Shown here: in pieces, positions 1 through 7,240 of the stretch
Numbering within the stretch: position 1 is the stretch's first letter
How the letters are laid out: each line of letters opens with the position of its first letter
Notes under the pieces: generated by a model
Databases searched by the model: none
What the model was told of the DNA's origin: nothing
The model's input: the letters and a program-made list of their open reading frames with translations, nothing else
From: an uncultured Acidobacteriota bacterium
GTDB lineage: Bacteria; Acidobacteriota; Blastocatellia; Pyrinomonadales; Pyrinomonadaceae
DNA length: 64,000 nucleotides
Assembly: GCA_937873515.1 (NCBI GenBank)
Contig: CALMYB010000007.1
Span: forward strand, 1 to 64,000
Direction: 5' to 3'
Translations under genes and position numbers: made by a program

Positions 1-1
1 A

Positions 2-123
2 GACACACTCCCTACCGGTCGTGTTTCCGCCTGGTGGTGGCAGAAACCCAAGCGGTAGCGCGGGTGTCTCGAGATGGCCACGGACTTACAGGAGACACAC
101 TCCCTACCGGTCGTGTTTCCGCC
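2..123. repeat. Composite of 30-bp dispersed repeats (types A and B)
   Basis: Two identical direct 30-bp copies (type A, 2-31 and 94-123) begin GACACACTCCCTACCGG and end GTTTCCGCC. Between them at 39-68 lies a related type B copy on the opposite strand; read on the minus strand it begins GACACCCGCGCTACCGC and ends GGTTTCTGCC. The same A sequence recurs at 63048-63077 (minus), a diverged A at about 11595-11624 (minus), and B at 11664-11693 (plus). The block ends 15 bp before the fumarylacetoacetase start. It is non-coding by appearance, although the reading frame stays open through it. Confidence 0.85.
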
Positions 124-138
124 TATTTTGATGATCTT

Positions 139-1470
139 ATGACGTACGAAATCAACGAAACCCACGATCCGAACCTAAAAAGCTGGGTTGAATCCGCAAA
201 CGATCCGAACTCGGATTTTCCGATACAGAATCTGCCTTTCTGTATGTTCTGGCGTGAAGATGACGAGGATCAGCCGCATTTGGCGGTTGTGATCGGCGAC
301 AAGCTCTTCGATCTTTACGAAGCGATCAGTGCCGGCGTCTTCGGGCAGCGATTCGATGAGATCGATCTTGAGGACGGCCTTTTGGATCCGACGTTCATAG
401 CGAACTTCCTTGGTTCGGAAGCATTGTCCGACCTTCGCTCCGCGGCGATGAGCGTCCTTGTTGAGTCGGCTGAGCCAAGAGTTCAAAAAGCGGCAGCGGA
501 ACATCTCGTTCCTGCGAGCGGAGCCGAATTCGAGCTGCCGTTCACCATCGGCGATTACACAGACTTCTATTGCTCGATCTATCACGCGACGAACGTCGGC
601 TCTATGTTCCGCCCCGACAATCCGCTGATGCCGAATTACAAATACCTGCCGGTCGGCTATCACGGGCGTGCTTCGAGCATCGTTTTGAGCGGCGAGGACA
701 TCAAACGTCCTCACGGGCAGAATCGGAGCGACGCCGAGAAGCCGCCGATCTTCGGGCCGTCAAAGAATCTCGATTACGAGATGGAACTCGGCTTTTTCGT
801 AGGGAACGGGAATGATCTCGGGACGCCGATAGACATCAACGACGCAGAAAAGCATATTGTCGGTGTCTGTCTCGTTAACGACTGGTCGGCACGCGACATA
901 CAAGGTTGGGAATATCAGCCCCTGGGACCGTTCCTTGCAAAGAATTTCGCGACCACTATTTCGCCGTATGTTGTGACGATGGAGGCGCTTGCACCCTTTA
1001 GGACGCCGGCGTTCAAACGCGATGCGGACGACCCGCAGCCGCTCGATTATCTTAGCAGCGAGCGGAACCGCAAACTCGGCGGGCTGGACATCAACCTCGA
1101 GGTTTACATTCAGACCGAAAAGATGCGCTCCGAAAAGATCGAGCCGTTTCGCCTGAGCCGCTCGAATACAAAAGACCTTTATTGGACGATCGGGCAAATG
1201 CTGACTCATCACGCATCGAACGGCTGCAACCTTCAGACGGGCGACCTTTTGGCAACGGGAACGGTCAGCGGCAAGGAAAAGGACGAACGGGGCTGTTTGC
1301 TCGAATTGACGTGGCGTGGCAAAGAGCCGATCGACCTGCCGTCGGGCGAACAAAGACGTTTCTTGGAAGATGGGGACGAGATAATCATGAAAGGCTACTG
1401 CGAGCGGGAAGGTTTTCGACGCATCGGCCTTGGCGAGTGCCGCGGCCGCATCGTTTCTGGCCGCTCTTGA
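139..1470 (+). CDS. fahA: Fumarylacetoacetase
   Basis: Hydrolyses fumarylacetoacetate to fumarate and acetoacetate, the last step of tyrosine/homogentisate breakdown in the cytosol. The 443-residue product matches the family along its length. The metal site and active site of FAH are visible: D142 in the DFYCSIYHAT segment with H149 after it, E214 and E216 in DYEMELGFF, and D248 in LVNDWSARDIQGW, followed by the PLGPFLAKNF stretch. The frame is open back to position 34, but those extra codons are the dispersed repeat, so the ATG at 139 is taken. No other tyrosine-catabolism gene is in view; the upstream neighbour is off the window. Confidence 0.95.
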   Translation: MTYEINETHDPNLKSWVESANDPNSDFPIQNLPFCMFWREDDEDQPHLAVVIGDKLFDLYEAISAGVFGQRFDEIDLEDGLLDPTFIANFLGSEALSDLRSAAMSVLVESAEPRVQKAAAEHLVPASGAEFELPFTIGDYTDFYCSIYHATNVGSMFRPDNPLMPNYKYLPVGYHGRASSIVLSGEDIKRPHGQNRSDAEKPPIFGPSKNLDYEMELGFFVGNGNDLGTPIDINDAEKHIVGVCLVNDWSARDIQGWEYQPLGPFLAKNFATTISPYVVTMEALAPFRTPAFKRDADDPQPLDYLSSERNRKLGGLDINLEVYIQTEKMRSEKIEPFRLSRSNTKDLYWTIGQMLTHHASNGCNLQTGDLLATGTVSGKEKDERGCLLELTWRGKEPIDLPSGEQRRFLEDGDEIIMKGYCEREGFRRIGLGECRGRIVSGRS

Positions 1471-1490
1471 GGAAGTTACACAAAAATAGG

Positions 1491-2111
1491 ATGAAGAGAA
1501 TTATGTTTAAGAAAATGTTCGCGATCGGCTTGGTCGCGGCTCTCTGGGTCGCGGCATACGCGGCGGCACCGATGTCGGTCGATTCGGCTCACTCGAACGT
1601 GAGCTTCAGCCTGCCGATACTTGGCGGCCTGTCGAAAGTTACGGGCAAATTCGCACAATTCACGGCCGATATTAACTTCGACGAGAAGGATATCACCAAG
1701 TCCTCGGTCGTCGCGAAGATCAAGACCGACAGCATCAGCACGGGCATCGGAGCGCGCGACAATCACTTGAAAACCGCTGACTTTTTCGACGCTGAGAAGT
1801 ATCCGGAGATCACGTTCACGAGCAAAAAGGTCGAGAAAAAAGGCGGTAAGTACGTTCTGACCGGCGATTTCTCGATGCACGGCGTGACCAAGGAGATCTC
1901 GTTCCCTTTCACGATCCACGGCAATTGTGCGGATAAAAAGGCCGCCAAGGTCGAACCGCCGTGCGGCTTCAAGGCGACGCTGCAGTTGAACCGCAAAGAT
2001 TACGGCATCGCATACGAGCGAAAGGACAATGCGGATTTCATGGGCGACGTGGTAGATGTCGATCTCGATATCCTCACGCGAACGCCGCCTCCTCCAAGGC
2101 CGGCCCAATAG
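1491..2111 (+). CDS. YceI-family periplasmic lipocalin-like protein
   Basis: Secreted protein of 206 residues with an N-terminal signal peptide (MKRIMFKKMFAIGLVAALWVA, cleavage near AYA). It is followed by a YceI domain, a lipocalin-like barrel that binds polyprenyl or other amphiphilic chains. Diagnostic stretches include DSAHSNVSFSLP near the mature N terminus, ARDNHLKTADFFDAEKYPEI, and FSMHGVTKEISFPF. It starts 20 bp after the fumarylacetoacetase stop, so co-transcription is possible. The ATG at 1503 is an alternative start and has the better-spaced purine-rich stretch (GAAGAGA). The ligand cannot be told from sequence. Confidence 0.88.
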   Translation: MKRIMFKKMFAIGLVAALWVAAYAAAPMSVDSAHSNVSFSLPILGGLSKVTGKFAQFTADINFDEKDITKSSVVAKIKTDSISTGIGARDNHLKTADFFDAEKYPEITFTSKKVEKKGGKYVLTGDFSMHGVTKEISFPFTIHGNCADKKAAKVEPPCGFKATLQLNRKDYGIAYERKDNADFMGDVVDVDLDILTRTPPPPRPAQ

Positions 2112-2120
2112 AAACGCGAC

Positions 2121-2723
2121 GTGGAATTCGACGCATTCATCTTGATCGGCGGGCGGTCTTCCCGATTTGGTTCGGACAAGGCCCTCGCCGATCTCGGCTC
2201 TGGCACGCTGGCCGAAAATGCGGCTCGTTTGCTAGGCGAGATTCCGGGGTGCAGAAATGTGACGTTTGTGGCGGCAAATGAAACACAGTTTGCAGGGGCA
2301 GAAATGCCCTTTAACGTCATCGCAGACAAAAATCCGGGATTTGGGGCGTGGAGCGGGTTTCAAACGGCCCTAGCGGCCTCTAAACGCGAAATGACGTTCA
2401 TCTTGGCCTGCGACCTGCCGCTCGTGAGCGGCGATCTGCTTAAAAGGCTTGTAAATGCGGCCTCCGATGGGAATGCTGTCGCCGCCGTGCCGCTCCAACC
2501 CGATGGCCGCGTTCAGCCGCTCTGCGGCATCTATCGCACAATTCCCGTGTTAAAGGCCGTCGAAGAGACCATTGACAGGGCAGAACACCTGCCTTCGCTG
2601 ATCTCTTTTGTCCGCGAGCTCGGTTCAACGATCGTAGGACCTTCGGGAAACACCTCATCTCACGAGTTCCTGAATGTGAACACCCGCGAAGATCTCGAAA
2701 AAGCTAAGTTCCTCCGCTCGTAA
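2121..2723 (+). CDS. mobA: Molybdenum cofactor guanylyltransferase (MobA-like)
   Basis: Cytosolic nucleotidyltransferase of 200 residues that would attach GMP to molybdopterin. The N-terminal nucleotide-binding signature LIGGRSSRFGSDKAL (residues 7-21) is intact. It is followed by NPGFGAWSGF and the metal-binding CDLPLV segment, as in MobA. The start is a GTG at 2121, 9 bp after the yceI stop. Other MobA-like nucleotidyltransferases (for example MocA/CTP-specific) share the fold, so the substrate is inferred. No other molybdopterin genes are in the window. Confidence 0.82.
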   Translation: MEFDAFILIGGRSSRFGSDKALADLGSGTLAENAARLLGEIPGCRNVTFVAANETQFAGAEMPFNVIADKNPGFGAWSGFQTALAASKREMTFILACDLPLVSGDLLKRLVNAASDGNAVAAVPLQPDGRVQPLCGIYRTIPVLKAVEETIDRAEHLPSLISFVRELGSTIVGPSGNTSSHEFLNVNTREDLEKAKFLRS

Positions 2724-2741
2724 TTCGACCCCGGCAAGTTG

Positions 2742-2747
2742 TAAAAT
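2742..2747 (+). promoter_or_regulatory. Candidate -10 box (TAAAAT) for purF
   Basis: TTGTAAAAT lies only 10 bp before the purF GTG start. No good -35 is seen 16-18 bp upstream. If used, the transcript would begin at or within a few bases of the start codon, giving a very short or absent leader. Confidence 0.35.
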
Positions 2748-2757
2748 AGAGCTAACG

Positions 2758-4146
2758 GTGATCGAGGACGTTTTCGACAAATTTCACGAGGAGTGCGGTG
2801 TCTTTGGCCTTTTTGGCCACGAAGAGGCGGCGACGTTGACGCAGCTTGGGCTTTTCGCCCTTCAGCATCGCGGACAGGAAGCCTGCGGTATCGTCTCGAC
2901 CGACGGGGAAGATTTCTTTGAACATCGTGCCAACGGCCTTGTCGCCGATGTCCTGAATCCGCACGCGCTCAAAAAACTCCACGGAACAGCCGCCATTGGC
3001 CACACGCGATATTCCACCGCCGGCAAGAACACGATCAAGGAAGTCCAGCCGTTTTCCGTAACGTGCCAGCACGGAAAGGTCGCCGTCTGCCACAACGGAA
3101 ACCTGCCGTTTGCCGACGCACGCCGCCGCGAACTCGAACGCGACGGGGCGATATTCTCCTCTACATCTGACACCGAAACGATCCTGCACGGCATCGCACG
3201 CGTCCATGGCGGGTCGGCGCTCGACGCGATCCGCGAGGTCGTCCGAGGGACGGAAGGCGCCTTCTCGCTGCTCTTTTTGACACCGACCGCGATGATCGCC
3301 GTCCGCGACCCGCGTGGATTTCGCCCGCTCGTTCTAGGCAAGTATCAGGATGCGTGGTGCGTCGCCTCCGAGACCTGTGCATTCGACCTGATCGACGCCG
3401 AATACTTACGCGAGATCGCGCCGGGTGAGATGCTCGTCGTAACAATGGACGGCGTAGAATCGAGCTTCCCATTCGAAGAGAAGAAGCACGCCGTATGCAC
3501 GTTCGAGCACGTGTATTTCTCGCGACCGGATTCGATCATCTTCGGGAAATCGGTCAACGAATCGCGTCATAAGATGGGCAAACAGCTCGCCGTCGAGCAC
3601 GCTGTCGAAGCGGACATCGTCGTGCCCGTGCCGGATTCGGGCGTCGCGGCGGCGATCGGATATTCCGCTCAATCGGGCATCAATTATAGACAGGCGATCA
3701 TTCGCAATCATTACGTCGGGCGCACGTTCATCGAACCTTCGCAATCGATACGCTCATTCGGCGTGAGATTGAAGCTCAACCCGATCAAAGACCTGATCGA
3801 AGGCAGACGAGTCATTCTGGTCGATGATTCGATCGTTCGCGGCACCACGTCGAAGAAGATCGTACAGATGGTCCGCGACGCGGGAGCGAGCGAGGTGCAT
3901 ATGCGCATTTCGTGCCCTCCGACCGCTCATTCCTGCTATTACGGCGTCGATACTCCGCACCGCAAGGACCTTATCGCGTCGCGTATGAGCGTCAAAGAGA
4001 CCTGCGAATACATAGGCGCCGACAGCCTCGGATATCTCTCACTCGACGGAATGCTCAAGGCCGTCGGCCTCGACGAAACAGAATCCTGCACCGCATGCTG
4101 GACGGGTAAGTATCCAACCCTCATCGCCGAAAGCAAAGCAGCGTGA
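2758..4146 (+). CDS. purF: Amidophosphoribosyltransferase (PRPP amidotransferase)
   Basis: First committed step of purine synthesis: PRPP plus glutamine gives phosphoribosylamine. The 462-residue protein has an N-terminal class II glutaminase domain whose nucleophile would be C13 (HEECGVFG) after removal of a short propeptide, and the HRGQEACGI motif. The C-terminal half carries the phosphoribosyltransferase PRPP loop VILVDDSIVRGTT. Cysteines placed like the [4Fe-4S] ligands of the Bacillus-type enzyme are present (one in AVCTFEHVYFSRPDS, one in SCPPTAHSCYYG, two in ESCTACW), so an oxygen-sensitive Fe-S form is likely. The start is GTG at 2758. Confidence 0.97.
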   Translation: MIEDVFDKFHEECGVFGLFGHEEAATLTQLGLFALQHRGQEACGIVSTDGEDFFEHRANGLVADVLNPHALKKLHGTAAIGHTRYSTAGKNTIKEVQPFSVTCQHGKVAVCHNGNLPFADARRRELERDGAIFSSTSDTETILHGIARVHGGSALDAIREVVRGTEGAFSLLFLTPTAMIAVRDPRGFRPLVLGKYQDAWCVASETCAFDLIDAEYLREIAPGEMLVVTMDGVESSFPFEEKKHAVCTFEHVYFSRPDSIIFGKSVNESRHKMGKQLAVEHAVEADIVVPVPDSGVAAAIGYSAQSGINYRQAIIRNHYVGRTFIEPSQSIRSFGVRLKLNPIKDLIEGRRVILVDDSIVRGTTSKKIVQMVRDAGASEVHMRISCPPTAHSCYYGVDTPHRKDLIASRMSVKETCEYIGADSLGYLSLDGMLKAVGLDETESCTACWTGKYPTLIAESKAA

Positions 4147-4198
4147 AAGCTTTTTGCCTGCAAACGCTTGCGAGCGGTGTGGACAGCAAGCTCTGTGC

Positions 4199-4204
4199 TA
4201 GAAT
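4199..4204 (+). promoter_or_regulatory. Candidate -10 box (TAGAAT) for the restriction-modification pair
   Basis: TAGAAT lies 15 bp before the methyltransferase ATG. There is no convincing -35 at normal spacing (a TTGCGA lies about 25 bp upstream). Suggestive only. Confidence 0.3.
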
Positions 4205-4219
4205 ATCGAGTTAAGCACG

Positions 4220-5059
4220 ATGAACCTCGATCAAGAGATAATGCATGGCGACTGTCTGGACGTTTTGCCGACGCTGCCTGACGAAATGTTTCAGTGCTGC
4301 GTCACCTCTCCGCCGTATTGGGGATTGCGGGATTATGATCATCCTGCCCAGATCGGTGCTGAATCTTCTCCAAAAGAATATGTTGAAAATCTTGTTCAGG
4401 TCTTTCGTGAGGTAGGACGTGTTCTGCGTAAGGACGGCACGTTGTGGCTGAATATCGGCGACGGATACGCGAGAAACGGTGGAACGGGCGGTCACGGCCC
4501 GAACGCGATCGTTGGAAACACTAAAAAGCTAATCCAAAAACGAAACTGCAAGGTTCCTGATATCTGGGGTTTGAAAGACCGTGACCTTCTCGGCCTACCG
4601 TGGCGAGTCGCTTTTGCCCTTCAAGAAGATGGGTGGATTCTCAGGTCGCGTATTACCTGGGTGAAGAAAACGGCAATGCCCGAAAGTGTGAAGAATCGGC
4701 CTACAACGGCTACCGAGGAAATATTCTTACTTACAAGGTCGCCATCATATTTTTACGACCCTGACGGCGTTCGAGAACAGTCAGGTGCTAACTTGCGAAA
4801 TTTTTGGATTTTAGGGCCTGAGCCAGGAAAGAACGGTCATCCTGCGGCCTTTACGAGTGAGTTGGCGAGACGATGCATTGCACTCGGCTCTCGGATTGGC
4901 GATTCTGTGCTCGACCCCTTTGGCGGGTCAGGCACGACAGGGCTCGCCGCAACGCAGCTAGGCCGACGATCTGTCCTCATAGAGTTGAATTCTCAGTACG
5001 TAGAGAAGAGTATTCAACGACTATCCGAAACTCAGGTACATCTTCTACCTGCATTTTAG
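4220..5059 (+). CDS. Type II DNA methyltransferase (beta-type, SPPY)
   Basis: Adenine-N6 or cytosine-N4 DNA methyltransferase of 279 residues. The catalytic motif TSPPYWG is at residues 29-35, and the AdoMet-binding motif DPFGGSGTTG is near residue 232, after it. That order marks the beta class; the SPPY form favours cytosine-N4 but does not prove it. The target-recognition part would be the middle (about residues 80-200). It is followed after a single base by an HNH endonuclease gene, so the pair reads as a compact type II restriction-modification system. Base composition is patchy and lower in GC than purF, consistent with transfer. The recognition site cannot be read from sequence. Confidence 0.93.
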   Translation: MNLDQEIMHGDCLDVLPTLPDEMFQCCVTSPPYWGLRDYDHPAQIGAESSPKEYVENLVQVFREVGRVLRKDGTLWLNIGDGYARNGGTGGHGPNAIVGNTKKLIQKRNCKVPDIWGLKDRDLLGLPWRVAFALQEDGWILRSRITWVKKTAMPESVKNRPTTATEEIFLLTRSPSYFYDPDGVREQSGANLRNFWILGPEPGKNGHPAAFTSELARRCIALGSRIGDSVLDPFGGSGTTGLAATQLGRRSVLIELNSQYVEKSIQRLSETQVHLLPAF

Positions 5060-5060
5060 T

Positions 5061-5627
5061 ATGGCCAGTTCAAAACAGAAGATACTCGACTTCTTTCTCG
5101 CCAACCTGGGCAGCGTTCTTGAGTCCAAAGACATTCAGGCTGCTAGTGGCGGCGCCGTTGAATGGGCACGTCGCGTCCGTGAATTGCGCAATGAGGAGGG
5201 CTATCAGGTTCTAAGTCATAAGGACAGATCGGATCTAAAGCCTGGACAATACGTTCTCGAAACGGACAAGCGTCTTCCTGCATTTTCACGAAACATTTCG
5301 AAAGAAACGAAAGCTCGAGTTCTTGATCGCAATGGTTATACGTGCCAAATGTGCGGCGCGGGTGCCGGCGATCCTGACCCGTTCGTGCCGAACCGAACGG
5401 TACGTCTGACAATGGGCCATATCATTGATAAGTCGAAGGGCGGTAGTGATTCTCCAGATAACTTGCGGGCTGTTTGCTCAAACTGTAACGAAGGTCTGCA
5501 GAACGCGGGTCTTATGAAGCCGGATAGAAAGCACCTATTGATGCAAATACGTAGAGCTACGGTCTCTGATCAAAAAGCGGTTCTCGAATGGCTAATCAAA
5601 AAATTCAGACTTGATAACAAGGTTTGA
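5061..5627 (+). CDS. HNH-family type II restriction endonuclease
   Basis: Likely the nuclease partner of the preceding methyltransferase, starting 1 bp after its stop. Of 188 residues, the first 70 or so resemble a small winged-helix-like DNA-binding region. Residues 95-143 form a beta-beta-alpha-metal nuclease with a structural zinc site, C95/C98 (CQMC) and C139/C142 (CSNC). The catalytic core is GHIIDKSKGG with H120 and N134; the last motif position is N143 instead of the usual His, giving an HNN variant. Local GC is low (22 of 60 bases at 5281-5340 by hand count), which points to acquisition. A housekeeping HNH nuclease is the less likely alternative. Confidence 0.85.
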   Translation: MASSKQKILDFFLANLGSVLESKDIQAASGGAVEWARRVRELRNEEGYQVLSHKDRSDLKPGQYVLETDKRLPAFSRNISKETKARVLDRNGYTCQMCGAGAGDPDPFVPNRTVRLTMGHIIDKSKGGSDSPDNLRAVCSNCNEGLQNAGLMKPDRKHLLMQIRRATVSDQKAVLEWLIKKFRLDNKV

Positions 5628-5631
5628 GACA

Positions 5632-5886
5632 ATGTTCGATCGCGAAAGATACTGGTTTCCCGCCAAGGTTTACGGCTGGGGCTGGGGGTTGCCGGCAACG
5701 TGGCAGGGCTGGGTCGTGCTTCTCGTCTTTATAGCGGGTTTTGTATTCCTCGCACTCGTTTTTCCGCCGGCCGCCCATACCGAAGTTTTTGTCGCGGGTA
5801 CGCTCTTTCTCGTCCTCGGACTGATCGTCGTCTGTCTCGTGAAAGGCGAACCGCCGAAATGGCATTGGGGCAGAAAGGGCAGGTAA
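5632..5886 (+). CDS. Small two-helix membrane protein, unknown function
   Basis: An 84-residue protein I do not recognise. It has two hydrophobic segments (about residues 25-42, WVVLLVFIAGFVFLALVF, and 50-67, VFVAGTLFLVLGLIVVCLV), an aromatic N terminus (RYWFPAKVYGWGWGLP) and a basic tail (PPKWHWGRKGR). The ATG at 5632 follows the HNH stop by 4 bp; a TTG at 5611 would overlap that gene. It may be co-transcribed with the restriction pair but shows no link to it in function. Confidence 0.7.
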   Translation: MFDRERYWFPAKVYGWGWGLPATWQGWVVLLVFIAGFVFLALVFPPAAHTEVFVAGTLFLVLGLIVVCLVKGEPPKWHWGRKGR

Positions 5887-5892
5887 TGGAGA

Positions 5893-6399
5893 ATGCAGAA
5901 AAAGTGGATCGAGGTGAATGACGGGATGCAGACAGGCTACACGTATCTGCTTAGCGAGCCTGCCGGACGCAATTTTCATCCCGATTTCGCACCTGAACTA
6001 TCTCCAAAACAGATGCTCGAACTGGGCGTGTTTGGCGGAAAATATATGACCGACTGCAAGGGCGAGTTTCCCGCAGATTGGTTTGTCAACGCAAAACTCT
6101 CGCCTGGGAAGCACGATGCGAAACTGAACTTCTTTAAGGTAAAAGCGTCCCAACCTCTCGCAGTCTGGCGCCGCAAAGGCTGGATCCACGATGAAGATCC
6201 GCGAGGCTGGTTCCAATGGTACTGCAGATACTATTTTGGCCGCCGCTCGGTTGATGACGAACGCCAGATCAAGCGTTGGAGAGCCATGCGGCGCCACATC
6301 GCTCAGATCGAGACGAATTGCCCGCCTCAGGCACTCGACTGCCGTCCGCGACAACGCCAGGCCCTTCTTCACTGGGCGTATGATTCCAGAAGGATCTAG
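5893..6399 (+). CDS. Conserved hypothetical protein (GWFQWYCRYY family)
   Basis: A soluble 168-residue protein with the striking conserved block DPRGWFQWYCRYYFGRR (about residues 102-118), then an Arg-rich segment RQIKRWRAMRRH and a C-terminal CRPRQRQALLHWAYDSR. I recall homologues with this signature in varied bacteria and in fungi, with no known function. No catalytic motif is evident. It starts 6 bp after the small membrane gene, so the two may be translated from one mRNA. The family assignment is from memory. Confidence 0.8.
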   Translation: MQKKWIEVNDGMQTGYTYLLSEPAGRNFHPDFAPELSPKQMLELGVFGGKYMTDCKGEFPADWFVNAKLSPGKHDAKLNFFKVKASQPLAVWRRKGWIHDEDPRGWFQWYCRYYFGRRSVDDERQIKRWRAMRRHIAQIETNCPPQALDCRPRQRQALLHWAYDSRRI

Positions 6400-6417
6400 T
6401 TTGCGAGTCCGATCGCC

Positions 6418-6446
6418 TTGAACTTTGAACCGGTATGTCTTACACT
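6418..6446 (+). promoter_or_regulatory. vapBC promoter (TTGAAC-17-TACACT)
   Basis: A -35 box TTGAAC (6418-6423) and a -10 box TACACT (6441-6446) are separated by exactly 17 bp. The predicted transcript would start near 6453, about 11 bases before the antitoxin ATG at 6464. The -10 overlaps the left arm of the operator palindrome. Confidence 0.6.
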
Positions 6447-6462
6447 AGCGATAAGGTAAGAC
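6437..6462. promoter_or_regulatory. Operator palindrome of the vapBC pair
   Basis: A perfect 7-bp inverted repeat, GTCTTAC (6437-6443) and GTAAGAC (6456-6462), with a 12-bp spacer. It overlaps the -10 box and ends 1 bp before the antitoxin start codon. AbrB-type antitoxins bind such sites as dimers to repress their own operon, so this is the likely autoregulatory site. Confidence 0.65.
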
Positions 6463-6463
6463 T

Positions 6464-6706
6464 ATGGAGACGAGACTTACAACAAAAGGCCAGGTCGTGA
6501 TTCCTGTGGCGGTAAGAAACAGGCTTGGCATTACGGTGGGCACAAGCTTGACTGTTGAGGTCAACGATGCGAGCGGCGAGATCATCCTAAAGCCCATCAC
6601 ACGCAAACTCATTCACCAAATGAGCGGCCGGTTCAAGGGCAAAGGCCTGCTCGACGAACTCACAAAGGAAAGGAAAAAGGAAAAGAAGAGCGATGAAAGG
6701 CGATAA
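6464..6706 (+). CDS. vapB: AbrB/MazE-fold antitoxin (VapB-like)
   Basis: DNA-binding antitoxin of 80 residues. The swapped-hairpin AbrB signature METRLTTKGQVVIPVAVRNRLGI fills residues 1-23, followed by GTSLTVEV and EIILKPI. The C-terminal tail is charged and lysine-rich (about residues 50-80) and would bind and block the toxin. It ends inside the toxin gene (14-bp overlap), so the two are translationally coupled. A palindromic operator and a good promoter lie immediately upstream. Confidence 0.9.
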   Translation: METRLTTKGQVVIPVAVRNRLGITVGTSLTVEVNDASGEIILKPITRKLIHQMSGRFKGKGLLDELTKERKKEKKSDERR

Positions 6707-7103
6707 GCTTTACGTGCTCGATTCTTGGGCCATTCTCGCATATTTCAACGGAGAATCTGCGGCCGAGAAAGTAGCCGACGTTATCGCCGACGCAAAAGAG
6801 AGCGATATTCCGCTCCTGATGTCGGTCATCAACTTAGGTGAAGTTTGGTACATCATCGCCCGCCGTCTTTCATACAAGGATGCGGACGAAGCCGTCGCAA
6901 TTCTCGAGCAGTTCGGAGTTAAGTTCGTCGATGCCGACATTGCGAACGCAAGAGGAGCCGCCACCTTCAAAGCGAAGGGCAAGATCTCCTACGCGGACTG
7001 CTACGCGGCCGCTCTCGCAGAGGAACGCGGAGCCTCGCTCATTACGGGCGATCGAGAATTCGCTCAATTCAAGGATCGGATCAAAATTCTGTGGATGACG
7101 TGA
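6693..7103 (+). CDS. vapC: PIN-domain ribonuclease toxin (VapC-like)
   Basis: A 136-residue PIN-domain protein. The four acidic residues expected to hold the metal are present: D10 (YVLDSWA), E50 (INLGEVW), D102 (ISYADCYAAALA) and D120 (ITGDREF). VapC toxins cleave tRNA or rRNA and are neutralised by the partner antitoxin encoded just upstream with a 14-bp overlap. Length and motif spacing look normal, so the pair is probably functional. The RNA target cannot be told. Confidence 0.92.
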   Translation: MKGDKLYVLDSWAILAYFNGESAAEKVADVIADAKESDIPLLMSVINLGEVWYIIARRLSYKDADEAVAILEQFGVKFVDADIANARGAATFKAKGKISYADCYAAALAEERGASLITGDREFAQFKDRIKILWMT

Positions 7104-7240
7104 TCCGTTGCGGCAAAATTTGAATTATAACTTTTGAATTTGGACTTTTTCGAACCGGGCTTGCCCGTTTGCAGTGCCGTCGGCGGTGGTTCTTACCTTG
7201 AGTTACGGCCTTGCAGACGCGGGCCTCTCCATTCCTTTTC

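Noticed and set aside
34..138. N-terminal extension of fumarylacetoacetase to position 34
   Set aside because: The added residues are encoded by the A/B repeats and have no family match; the ATG at 139 begins the conserved protein.
7104..7240. A gene or regulatory RNA between vapC and the Cys-motif protein
   Set aside because: No start with a ribosome-binding site, no hairpin plus T-run, and the small frames are shadows.
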